The notes beneath the pieces were generated by a model, which was not told the origin of the DNA, did not search any database, and saw only the letters and a program-made list of their open reading frames with translations. DNA of 64,000 nt, taken from assembly GCF_007833215.1 (NCBI RefSeq), contig NZ_CP042239.1, positions 620,001 to 684,000 of the forward strand. Direction: 5' to 3'. This DNA is from Sphingomonas suaedae. GTDB lineage: Bacteria > Pseudomonadota > Alphaproteobacteria > Sphingomonadales > Sphingomonadaceae. The translations under genes were made by a program, and so were the position numbers. Numbering within the stretch: position 1 is the stretch's first letter; the number at the start of each line of letters is the position of its first letter. Below, in pieces: positions 34,453 through 42,321 of this stretch.

Positions 34453-35487
34453 ATGGAGCGGACTACCCATGTCGTCGGCCAGTCGGGGGCGTTTCTCGAC
34501 GCGCTCGAGCACGCGTCGCGTGCCGCTGCGCTCGATCGCCCGGTGCTGGTGATCGGCGAGCGGGGGACCGGCAAGGAACTGGTGGCAGAACGCCTCCACC
34601 GCCTGTCGCCGCGCTGGGATCAGCCGCTGGTCATCATGAACTGCGCTGCATTGCCCGAGACGCTGATCGAAGCGGAATTGTTCGGCCACGAGGCGGGATC
34701 CTTCACCGGCGCGACCAAGGGCCGTCCGGGTCGGTTCGAGGAAGCGGATGGCGGAACCCTCTTCCTCGACGAACTCGGCACGCTCAGCATGGCGGCGCAG
34801 GACCGATTGCTGCGCGCGGTCGAATATGGCGAAATCACCCGCATCGGCGCGTCGCGTCCGATGCGCGTCGATGTCCGCATCGTCGCAGCGACCAACGAGC
34901 ATCTTCCCGATCGCGTCGCACAGGGGACGTTCCGCGCCGACCTGCTCGACCGCCTGTCGTTCGAGGTGGTGACGCTGCCCCCGCTGCGCGCGCGCGCCGG
35001 GGACATCCTCGTCCTCGCCGAATTTTTCGGGCGGCGCATGTCATCCGAGTTGGGACGCGACTGGGAGGGGTTCGGACCAACCGCGCTCGACGCGCTCACC
35101 GATCACGACTGGCCCGGCAATGTCCGCGAGTTGCGCAACGTGGTCGAACGCGCGGTCTATCGCTGGGACCGCTCGGGACCGGTGGATGCGATCCAGATCG
35201 ATCCCTTCGCCTCGCCCTACCGCCCGCGGCCGATGCCGCATGGCATCCCTGGCAACGCCGCTCCGGTCCAACTGACCACCGAGGAGCCCGGTCCGCTGCC
35301 CCAGCGCGAGGATGATCTGTCGGGCGACTTCAAGAGCCGCGTCAATCGCTTCGAACGCGAACTGCTCAGCCGCGCGCTCGCCGACAATCGCTACAACCAG
35401 CGTGCCACGGCAGAGGCGCTGGGCCTCAGCTACGACCAGCTCCGCCACGCGCTCAAACGGCACGAACTGCTCAACGCCGGCGGCTGA
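34453..35487 (+). CDS. pspF: PspF-type sigma-54 activator
   Basis: A 344-aa enhancer-binding protein with no N-terminal sensory domain, as in PspF. The AAA+ core has Walker A GERGTGKE, the sigma-54 contact loop GSFTGA (usually GAFTGA), Walker B GGTLFLDELG and an arginine-finger region FRADLLDRL. The C-terminal Fis-type HTH is NQRATAEALGLSYDQLRHAL. The ATG at 34453 precedes the MERTTHVVGQSGAF start typical of PspF. It is divergent from pspABC, whose promoter it should drive. The Ala-to-Ser change in the loop is uncommon. Confidence 0.9.
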   Translation: MERTTHVVGQSGAFLDALEHASRAAALDRPVLVIGERGTGKELVAERLHRLSPRWDQPLVIMNCAALPETLIEAELFGHEAGSFTGATKGRPGRFEEADGGTLFLDELGTLSMAAQDRLLRAVEYGEITRIGASRPMRVDVRIVAATNEHLPDRVAQGTFRADLLDRLSFEVVTLPPLRARAGDILVLAEFFGRRMSSELGRDWEGFGPTALDALTDHDWPGNVRELRNVVERAVYRWDRSGPVDAIQIDPFASPYRPRPMPHGIPGNAAPVQLTTEEPGPLPQREDDLSGDFKSRVNRFERELLSRALADNRYNQRATAEALGLSYDQLRHALKRHELLNAGG

Positions 35488-35595
35488 TCGCACGTTTCGA
35501 TCGCGTCACAAGAAAAATTCGTGCGGCAAAGCTCGGCGTCATGCGTTAGTCGGGCGTGAAACCGAAACAATCGCCAGAAAACGGAGGGTATTCCC

Positions 35596-36213
35596 ATGGC
35601 TTTCGAACTTCCAACGCTCCCCTATGCAAAGGACGCGCTCGCCCCGACGATCTCCGCCGAGACGCTCGATTTCCACTATGGCAAGCATCACAAGGCCTAT
35701 GTCGACAAAACCAACGGCTTCGTTGCGGACAAGGGGCTTGAGGGCAAGTCGCTGGTCGAGGTGATCCGCCATGCCAAGGAAACCGGCGACAAGGGCCTGT
35801 TCAACAACGCGGCGCAGATCTGGAATCACAGCTTCTACTGGTTCGGCCTGACGCCGGACGCCAAGGAGCCGACCGGCAAGCTGGCCGAGATGATCGAAAA
35901 GAGCTTCGGGTCCAAGGAAGAGCTGGTGAAGAAGCTGATCGCCGAGGCGACCGGCCATTTCTCCAACGGCTGGGGCTGGCTGGTGCTCGACGGCGACGCG
36001 ATCAAGGTGACCTCGCTCCACGACGCCGACACGCCCGTCGTCTATGATTACAAGCCGCTGCTGACGATCGACGTTTGGGAACACGCCTATTACATCGATT
36101 ACCGCAATGCGCGCCCGGGCTATCTGGAAGCGATCACCAAGATCATCGACTGGGATTTCGTCGCCGCTAACCTCGACGGCGAAGGCGTCAGCCGCGCCGA
36201 TCAGGCGGGCTGA
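35596..36213 (+). CDS. sodB: Superoxide dismutase [Fe/Mn]
   Basis: A 205-aa SOD of standard length. Metal ligands are His in ETLDFHYGKHHKAY, His in IWNHSFYWFGL, and Asp and His in LLTIDVWEHAYYIDYR. It begins MAFELPTLPYAKDAL, close to alphaproteobacterial SodB. It detoxifies superoxide in the cytoplasm. GGAGGG lies eight bases before the ATG. Iron is the more likely metal, judged from relatives, but cambialistic use cannot be excluded. Confidence 0.93.
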   Translation: MAFELPTLPYAKDALAPTISAETLDFHYGKHHKAYVDKTNGFVADKGLEGKSLVEVIRHAKETGDKGLFNNAAQIWNHSFYWFGLTPDAKEPTGKLAEMIEKSFGSKEELVKKLIAEATGHFSNGWGWLVLDGDAIKVTSLHDADTPVVYDYKPLLTIDVWEHAYYIDYRNARPGYLEAITKIIDWDFVAANLDGEGVSRADQAG

Positions 36214-36285
36214 TCCAGCGGATCATAGATTGCCGAAGCGGGCCGGGGGAAACTCCGGCCCGTTTTGATTTTGAGAAAGCCTGTG

Positions 36286-36751
36286 TCGCACAAAGACACA
36301 AAGGCACGAAGATGTCAGGGATTTGGGCGGAAGTAGTTGTTCGCCAGCCGACGCACGCCTTGTTTGAAGGTGGGAGCACCGAAATTCATCAGAAGGCCGA
36401 GCGGAAGATTCAGCAGGCGCAAATAGGTGATGACCTGCTTCGCGTGGACCGGGGCATGCGCTTCGGTCGATTTAAGCTCGATCAGCAGACAATTCTCGAC
36501 GAGCAAATCCGCGCGAAATCCCTCCGCAAGCGCGATGCCCTTGTATCGTATCGGAATCGCCTTTTGGCGCTCAACGAATAGCCCGCGCTCACGCAATGCC
36601 TCGAAGAGGCAAACTTCATACACGCTCTCGAGCAAACCAGGACCCAGCTCCTCATGGAGCCGAAAGCCGCAATCGACGGCGATTGTAGCAATGTGTTCCA
36701 GAGCTTCGCTCACTCGCCTTTCACTCTTCGTGGCTTCGTGTCTTTGTGCGA
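36286..36751. mobile_element. Inverted-repeat-bounded unit carrying the GxxExxY gene
   Basis: A 26-base sequence at 36286-36311 (TCGCACAAAGACAC and on) recurs inverted at 36726-36751 with two mismatches. A further GATTTTGA/TCAAAATC pair lies outside (36267-36274 and 36753-36760), set off by extra bases on the left. The 466-base unit contains only the GxxExxY gene and sits between sodB and yciB. No target duplication was found. This could be a non-autonomous mobile unit. Confidence 0.5.
36315..36713 (-). CDS. GxxExxY family protein (PD-(D/E)xK-like)
   Basis: A 132-aa protein with the naming motif GPGLLESVYEVCL (GxxExxY), then PIRYKGIALAEGFRADLLVE with LLIELKSTE (the D...ExK pattern of PD-(D/E)xK nucleases), and a C-terminal HAKQVITYLRLLNLPLGLLM with NFG. 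Family members are widespread, often multi-copy, and of unproven function; nuclease activity is suggested by the fold. It is framed by the inverted repeats described above. ATG at 36713. Confidence 0.88.
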   Translation of the reverse strand: MSEALEHIATIAVDCGFRLHEELGPGLLESVYEVCLFEALRERGLFVERQKAIPIRYKGIALAEGFRADLLVENCLLIELKSTEAHAPVHAKQVITYLRLLNLPLGLLMNFGAPTFKQGVRRLANNYFRPNP

Positions 36752-36761
36752 GTCAAAATCG

Positions 36762-37391
36762 TCATTGCTCCGGCGGCAGCGCCTTGTCGACGATTTCGCC
36801 ATCGGTCTTGAGACCATGGCGCAGCAGCAGCGGCACATTGCCGATCGCGAACAGCAGCGTGAGCGGCACCACGCCCCATAGCTTGAACGCGACCCAGAAA
36901 TCCCAGCTCTGGGTGCGCCAGACGAGCTCGTTCAGCACCGCCATCACGACGAAGAATACCGCCCAGTTAATCGTCAGCAGCCGCCATCCGCGCGCGGTCA
37001 GCCCGGGATAGGCGCTTTCGAGCAGCGTCTGGAGCAACGGCTTATTGGCGATCAGGCCATAGATCAGGACAATCGCGAACATCGAATAGACGATCGTCGG
37101 CTTCACCTTGATGAAGGTGTCGTTGTGGAACCACAGGGTCAGCCCGCCGAACACCAGCACCAGCACGCCGGAAATCCACAGCATCGGCGAGATGTGTTTC
37201 GTCTTCCAAAGCGACAGCCCCATGGCGAGGAAGATTGCCACCATGAACGCCGCAGTCGCCGCCAGCATCCGGGCGAGCTGCGGCCCGCCCATGAAGCTGT
37301 TGACCGCAAAAAACACCGCCAGCGGACCGAAATCGATCAGCATACGCAGGCCGGGGGAGGGGGCGGGTTTTGTCGTCGGGGATTCGGTCAT
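36762..37391 (-). CDS. yciB: YciB/septation protein A family inner-membrane protein
   Basis: A 209-aa protein with five or six membrane helices. It shows LRMLIDFGPLAVFFAVNSFM, SPMLWISGVLVLVFGGLTLW, FHNDTFIKVKPTIVY (family hallmark) and LTINWAVFFVVMAVLNELVW. YciB proteins take part in cell division and envelope maintenance. It is third in a leftward series mtaB-ftsY-yciB, 41 bases after ftsY. Confidence 0.9.
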   Translation of the reverse strand: MTESPTTKPAPSPGLRMLIDFGPLAVFFAVNSFMGGPQLARMLAATAAFMVAIFLAMGLSLWKTKHISPMLWISGVLVLVFGGLTLWFHNDTFIKVKPTIVYSMFAIVLIYGLIANKPLLQTLLESAYPGLTARGWRLLTINWAVFFVVMAVLNELVWRTQSWDFWVAFKLWGVVPLTLLFAIGNVPLLLRHGLKTDGEIVDKALPPEQ

Positions 37392-37432
37392 GCACTCACT
37401 CTACAATTCATCGCTGGCTTGTCGAAAGGCGA

Positions 37433-38365
37433 TTAGCCGCGGTTGAACGCCGCCACCCCGGCGATAATCCGTGCGACTTCATTAGGATCGAAGCCGCGCA
37501 GATCGTCGACCTTCTCGCCGACGCCGATCGCGTGGATCGGCAGGCCATATTGCTCGGCCGCAGCGACCAGCACGCCGCCGCGCGCGGTGCCGTCCAGCTT
37601 GGTCATCACCATGCCGGTGACCCCGGCGACCTCCTTGAACACCGCGATCTGGTTGAGCGCATTCTGGCCGGTGGTGGCGTCGAGCACCAGCAACACGTCG
37701 TGTGGCGCCTCCGGATCGATCCGGCCCAGCACGCGACGGATCTTCGCCAGCTCGTCCATCAACTCGCGCTTGTTCTGCAAGCGGCCCGCCGTGTCGACGA
37801 TCAGCAGGTCGATCCCCTCCGCTTCGGCGCGCTTCAATGCCTCATGCGCCAGCCCCGCCGCGTCGCCGCCCTCGGCCCCCGCGACGATCGGCACCCCGAT
37901 CCGTTCGGCCCAGGTGCGCAGCTGGCCGATCGCGGCGGCGCGGAACGTGTCGCCCGCCGCGACCATGACCTTGAGGCCCTGATCCTTCAGGATCGCGGCG
38001 AGCTTGGCGATGGTGGTGGTCTTGCCCGATCCGTTGACGCCGATCACCAACATCACCTGCGGCCTCGCCTTGTCGGTGATCAGCGGCTTGGCGACCTTGG
38101 CCAGCACCTTTTCGATCTCCTCGGCGACGACGAGGCGGATGCCCAATTCCTCCATTCCGCGCTCGACCTGCTCATCGGCCAGCCGCGCCCGGATGCGCGC
38201 CGCCGTGGCGGGGCCCAGGTCGCTGGCGATCAGCGCCTCCTCGATCTCGTCGAGCGTCGCATCGTCGAGCCGCCCGGCACCAAGGCCCGCAAGGTTGCCG
38301 ACAAGCCGGTCCGACGTCTTCTTGAACCCGCCGAGCAGCCGCTCGCGCCAGCTTGGGCCGCTCAT
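37433..38365 (-). CDS. ftsY: Signal recognition particle receptor FtsY
   Basis: A 310-aa SRP GTPase without the long acidic A domain of E. coli, as in many alphaproteobacteria. The N domain (about 1-95) is followed by the G domain: G1 GVNGSGKTTTIAKLA, the insertion motif DTFRAAAIGQL, G3 DTAGRLQNK, G4 TKLDGTARGG and the closing GVGEKVDDLRGFD. It docks ribosome-SRP complexes at the membrane. Its ATG overlaps the mtaB stop by four bases. The partner gene ffh is at 42322. Confidence 0.96.
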   Translation of the reverse strand: MSGPSWRERLLGGFKKTSDRLVGNLAGLGAGRLDDATLDEIEEALIASDLGPATAARIRARLADEQVERGMEELGIRLVVAEEIEKVLAKVAKPLITDKARPQVMLVIGVNGSGKTTTIAKLAAILKDQGLKVMVAAGDTFRAAAIGQLRTWAERIGVPIVAGAEGGDAAGLAHEALKRAEAEGIDLLIVDTAGRLQNKRELMDELAKIRRVLGRIDPEAPHDVLLVLDATTGQNALNQIAVFKEVAGVTGMVMTKLDGTARGGVLVAAAEQYGLPIHAIGVGEKVDDLRGFDPNEVARIIAGVAAFNRG

Positions 38366-39678
38366 GTGCGCTCTCCGATCAATCTGCCGTTCTCAACCCC
38401 GGTTATTTTCAAGGTCACGATCGTCCCAATCTCCATTTGCCCTGAGCTTGTCGAAGGGGCTTGCATGTCATTGCGGTCTGGGAGGCGCTTCGACAAGCTC
38501 GGCGCAAACGGGGAGGGGGCTATTCGAACCTCCGCGAAATTCTCCGCATGGCCGCGGTCGCCGGGCCGTTCGACCAGCACCTGCCGGGTCGTCCCGACCA
38601 GCCCGCACAGCCACGCCGCCCGCCGCGCCGCTGCGCGATCGCGCAACGCCGCCGCACGCGCCTTTGCGACGCCCGGTGCCACCTGCGGCATCCGAGCGGC
38701 CGGGGTGCCCTCGCGCGGGCTGTAGGGAAAGATATGCGCATGGACGATGTCGCAATCGTCGATCAGCGCAAGCGTGTTGGCAGCCATCGCCTCATCTTCG
38801 GTCGGAAACCCGGCAATCAGGTCAGCGCCGATCGCGATCTCCGGCCGCGCCGCCTTGAGTCGTTCGACCAGCGCCACCGACTGCGCGCGGCTGTGCCGCC
38901 GCTTCATCCGTTTGAGGATCATGTCGTCCCCCGCCTGAAGCGACAGATGAACATGCGGCAGTAGCCGGTTTTCCTGGACCAGCAGCGCGAACAGCCGGTC
39001 GTCGATCTCGATTCCGTCGAGCGACGACAGCCGCAGGCGCTCGACGCCGGTATGCGCCAACACCCGCTCGACCAATTGCCCCAACGTCGGCGCGCCGGGC
39101 AGGTCGGGGCCGTAGCTGGTGAGATCCACCCCGGTCAGTACAATCTCGCGATGTCCCGCATCGACCAGCGCCTGGACCCGATCGACCACGGCGCCCGCCG
39201 GGACCGACCGGCTGTTGCCGCGTCCGAAGGGGATGGCGCAGAAGGTACAGCGATGGTCGCATCCATTCTGCACCTCGACAAAGGCGCGGACATGTGCGGA
39301 AAAGCTGGCAGCCAGATGCGGGGCGGTCTGGCGCACGGCCATGATATCCTGCACCAGCGCCGCGTCGTCGGCGATCCAGGATCGCGGCAGCAATTTTTCG
39401 GCATTGCCGATTACCCGGTCCACTTCGGGCATCGCACCGAACGATGCGGGATCGATCTGTGCCGCACATCCTGTTACCACCAGCTGCGCGCCGGGGCGGG
39501 AGCGGCGCGCGCGGCGGATCGCCTGGCGCGTCTGGCGTACAGCTTCATTGGTCACCGCGCAGCTGTTCACCACGACCACATCGCGGGAGCCAAGCAGCGC
39601 GCGGATCGTTTCGCTTTCGGCAAGGTTAAGCCTGCAGCCCAGGCTGATAACCTCGGGTGCGGCGACGGAGGAAGACAT
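38362..39678 (-). CDS. mtaB: tRNA (t6A37) methylthiotransferase MtaB
   Basis: A 438-aa radical SAM enzyme that adds a methylthio group to t6A37 of tRNA. The UPF0004 domain (about 1-95) has SLGCRLNLAESE, VVVNSCAVTNEAV and VVTGCAAQ with three cluster Cys. The radical SAM motif QNGCDHRCTFCAIP follows, then SSLDGIEIDDRLF. The C-terminal TRAM domain is interrupted in frame by a palindromic repeat (38440-38505) that encodes SPFAPSLSKRL and STSSGQ. The start codon overlaps that of the divergent DUF924 gene (shared CATG), and no strong ribosome site is visible. Confidence 0.9.
   Translation of the reverse strand: MSSSVAAPEVISLGCRLNLAESETIRALLGSRDVVVVNSCAVTNEAVRQTRQAIRRARRSRPGAQLVVTGCAAQIDPASFGAMPEVDRVIGNAEKLLPRSWIADDAALVQDIMAVRQTAPHLAASFSAHVRAFVEVQNGCDHRCTFCAIPFGRGNSRSVPAGAVVDRVQALVDAGHREIVLTGVDLTSYGPDLPGAPTLGQLVERVLAHTGVERLRLSSLDGIEIDDRLFALLVQENRLLPHVHLSLQAGDDMILKRMKRRHSRAQSVALVERLKAARPEIAIGADLIAGFPTEDEAMAANTLALIDDCDIVHAHIFPYSPREGTPAARMPQVAPGVAKARAAALRDRAAARRAAWLCGLVGTTRQVLVERPGDRGHAENFAEVRIAPSPFAPSLSKRLPDRNDMQAPSTSSGQMEIGTIVTLKITGVENGRLIGERT
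38440..38505. repeat. Palindromic repeat inserted in frame in mtaB
   Basis: GAGCTTGTCGAAG at 38444-38456 and its exact inverse CTTCGACAAGCTC at 38488-38500 form a long hairpin. The right arm with its flanks (CCGTTTGCGCCGAGC when inverted) matches 56937-56962 in all but a few bases. It is a dispersed sphingomonad-type REP element lying inside coding sequence without breaking the frame. Confidence 0.75.
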
Positions 39679-40255
39679 GGGTGGCGATCTAGAGACGCAT
39701 GGGGTCGAAGTCCATGGATGCGCGAAGGCGGTGCTGGACTTCTGGTTCGACGAACTGAAGCCCGAACAGCAATTCGCCAAGGACGACGCGCTGGATGCGG
39801 AGATCGAGCGGCGCTTCGGCCATGCCCGGAACGTCGTGCTCGCCAGCGGTGCGGCGGGGTGGCGCGACGATCCGGACAATCTGCTGGCGGCGGTGATCCT
39901 GCTCGATCAGTTCAGCCGCAACATACATCGTGGCTCGCCCCTGGCTTATGCCGCCGATCCGCTCGCGATCGCGCTGACCCTTGAGGCGATCGGCAAGGGA
40001 TGGGATGGCGACATGCCGCCGGAACGCGCCGCATTCCTCTATATGCCGCTCATGCACGCCGAGAATGCCGAGGCGCAGCGGATGAGTCTGGAGAAATTCA
40101 CCGCGCTCGGCCGCCCGGAAAACCTTCGCTTCGCGATGGAACACGCCGTGGTGATCGAGCAGTTCGGCCGCTTCCCCAGCCGCAACGCTGCGCTGGGTCG
40201 CGACTCGACACCAGAGGAGCGCGAGTATCTCAAGCGCCCGGATGCGGGCTGGTAG
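39677..40255 (+). CDS. DUF924 family protein
   Basis: A 192-aa helical protein with the family start AVLDFWFDELKPEQQFAKDD, then LAAVILLDQFSRNIHRG, AFLYMPLMHAENAEAQ and IEQFGRFPSRNAALGR (TPR-like fold). Function unknown. GGAGGAAGAC precedes the ATG at 39677, so this start is well supported even though it overlaps the divergent mtaB start by two bases. Confidence 0.88.
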   Translation: MGGDLETHGVEVHGCAKAVLDFWFDELKPEQQFAKDDALDAEIERRFGHARNVVLASGAAGWRDDPDNLLAAVILLDQFSRNIHRGSPLAYAADPLAIALTLEAIGKGWDGDMPPERAAFLYMPLMHAENAEAQRMSLEKFTALGRPENLRFAMEHAVVIEQFGRFPSRNAALGRDSTPEEREYLKRPDAGW

Positions 40256-40266
40256 GGATTTCTATC

Positions 40267-40433
40267 AATTCCTCCCCTGAGCTTGTCTCAGGGGAGGGGG
40301 ACCGCCGCCGCAGGCGGTGGTGGAGGGGCGGCCGCGCAGACGGCCGTGTACAGCTCGGCAAAATTCCGCCCTCTACGGGGCGGCCCCTCCGTCAGCTGCG
40401 CTGCCACCTCCCCTGCGGGGCAGGGGAGGAATT
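40267..40433. repeat. Intergenic palindromic element (terminal 13-bp inverted repeats)
   Basis: AATTCCTCCCCTG at 40267-40279 is repeated inverted at 40421-40433. Between them are nested stems (CCTGAGCTTGTCTCAGG, ACCGCC/GGCGGT, CGGCCG). The 167-base unit fills the space between two convergent genes and may serve as a bidirectional terminator. It resembles the clustered palindromes found at 43815 and 44446. Confidence 0.7.
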
Positions 40434-40441
40434 GAATAGGG

Positions 40442-42079
40442 TCAGCCCGCGCGACGCTGTTGCTGTACCGGCAGTTCGGTTTCGATGGTCGACGGAGCAG
40501 GAGGCTGGACGAGCAACCGCCGCTCGGCGAGCAGGCGGCGCGCGCTCGCGACCGACAGCGGCTTGCCATAATGCCAGCCCTGCGCCTTGGCGCAGCCCAG
40601 CGCTTTCAACCGCGCTTCGATCGCGGCATCCTCGACCCCCTCGGCGGTGATCGGCAGGTTGAGGCTTTCGCCCAGGCTGACGATGGCGTTGACGATCGCG
40701 GCTGAATCGGCGCTTTCGTTGAGCGAGATGATGAAGCTCTTGTCGATCTTGATCCGGTCGAACGGAAGCGCGCGCAAATGGGCGAGCGAGGAATAGCCGG
40801 TGCCGAAATCGTCGAGCGCCAGCCGCGCACCCTGATTCTTGAGGCTGCCGACGATCGACTGGGCGAGCGAGAGATTGTCGAACAATGCGCTTTCGGTGAT
40901 CTCGATTTCCAGACGGCTCGCGGGGAAGCCGGTCTCGGTCAGCACCTTGATGATCTTTTGCGCCAGCCAGGCGTCGCGCAGCTGGAAGGGCGAGATGTTG
41001 ACCGACAGGGTAAGCGATGGGTCCCAGTCGCGCGCGCTGGTGAACGCCTGTTGCATCAGCGACATCGACATGTCGGCGATCATGCCGGTGTCCTCGGCGA
41101 TCGGGATGAACAGTTCGGGGCTGACGAGGCCGCGTGTCGGGTGTTCCCAGCGCGCCAGCACCTCGAACCCGATGAGCTTGCCGGTCTGCAGGTCGATCTG
41201 CTGTTCGAAATAGGGCACGATCTCGCCGCGCGGGATCGCGGTGCGCAGCCCGCTTTCCAGCTCGTTGCGCGTCTGAAGCTCGCGTTCCATCGAATGATCG
41301 AACCAGGCATAGCGGTTGCGACCGGATTTCTTGGCCGCATACATGGCGATGTCCGCCGACCGCATCAGTGCGTCGATCGACTGGCAGTCGAAGTCCGAAC
41401 GGGCGATTCCGACCGAGCAGCTGACGTGCAGCCGCAGCCCTTCGGCCTCGAACGGCTGTGACATCTGCGCGACCATCTTCTCCGCGATCCGCTCGATCAT
41501 GTCGGGCTGGGTCGGATCGAACAGGAAGGCGCAGGCGAATTCGTCGCCACCCAGCCGCGCCGTGAGCGCGATCGGCGGCATCGCGCTCGCGATCTCGCCC
41601 GCCGCCGCACGCAGCAGCGCGTCGCCGACGGCATGGCCGTGCATGTCGTTGATCGTCTTGAAATGATCGAGGTCGATGATGAGCATCGCCATCGCCTTGC
41701 GCCGCTTCTGCGCGCGCACGAACATCGCCGCGCCCTCTTCGGCAAGGCTGCGGCGGTTGAGAAAGCCGGTCAGCGGATCGCGGCTGGCGAGCATTTGCGC
41801 CCGCTCTTCCGCCGCAGTGCGGATCCGCACCTCATTGCTGAGTCCCCGGTGGCGACGCCAACCGAACAGGATCAGCGCGACGTTGAGCAACAGCGCGATC
41901 ACTAGCGTGCGATCGGCGGGAGCCGCGCCCTCCAGATAGTGGCGGAGCGTCTTGGACAGCACCGAACTGCCGGTTCCGACGAACATCAGAATCGCGGCGA
42001 CACTGATCGCTCCGGTAATCAGATCCGATCCGCGCGCTGCGGACGCGCCGCGGTCGTCGTCTTCCATGTCCAGCGACAT
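40442..42079 (-). CDS. GGDEF-EAL protein (c-di-GMP cyclase/phosphodiesterase)
   Basis: A 545-aa membrane protein with two helices near the N-terminus (SDLITGAISVAAILMFVGTG and LVIALLLNVALILFGW) that leave a short external loop. GGDEF domain: ASRDPLTGFLNRRS, LDHFKTINDMHGHAVGD and an intact RLGGDEF. EAL domain: GFEVLARW (EVL in place of EAL), NISPFQL, LEIEITES, LDDFGTGYSS, IKIDKSFI and TAEGVE, so most catalytic residues are present. It may make or degrade c-di-GMP. ATG 42079 follows GGGGAG; the PilZ protein at 12003 is a possible reader of the signal. Confidence 0.9.
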   Translation of the reverse strand: MSLDMEDDDRGASAARGSDLITGAISVAAILMFVGTGSSVLSKTLRHYLEGAAPADRTLVIALLLNVALILFGWRRHRGLSNEVRIRTAAEERAQMLASRDPLTGFLNRRSLAEEGAAMFVRAQKRRKAMAMLIIDLDHFKTINDMHGHAVGDALLRAAAGEIASAMPPIALTARLGGDEFACAFLFDPTQPDMIERIAEKMVAQMSQPFEAEGLRLHVSCSVGIARSDFDCQSIDALMRSADIAMYAAKKSGRNRYAWFDHSMERELQTRNELESGLRTAIPRGEIVPYFEQQIDLQTGKLIGFEVLARWEHPTRGLVSPELFIPIAEDTGMIADMSMSLMQQAFTSARDWDPSLTLSVNISPFQLRDAWLAQKIIKVLTETGFPASRLEIEITESALFDNLSLAQSIVGSLKNQGARLALDDFGTGYSSLAHLRALPFDRIKIDKSFIISLNESADSAAIVNAIVSLGESLNLPITAEGVEDAAIEARLKALGCAKAQGWHYGKPLSVASARRLLAERRLLVQPPAPSTIETELPVQQQRRAG

Positions 42080-42321
42080 GCCGGATTTGCTCCCCTGTAA
42101 GCTCGAGCGGCAGTTATCCCATGCGGACCGTGTAGAAGGCGTTAAAGCCATAGCCGGGGGTTAAACCCGGGGGGGGTTGCGCTTATCTGCATTCGCGGCT
42201 ATGCCGCTGCCCGACCGTTCCCAGGAACGCGACGACATATGCCTCCGGGCAACGCTGGCTGACGAGGTTTCGTCCGCCGGCGTTTTATGCGTTTCGGGCT
42301 TGAGGACAATGGGAGAAGCAA

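Noticed and set aside
40267..40433. Possible CRISPR-like or attachment repeat
   Set aside because: The repeats are inverted, not direct with regular spacers, and fit an intergenic palindromic element.
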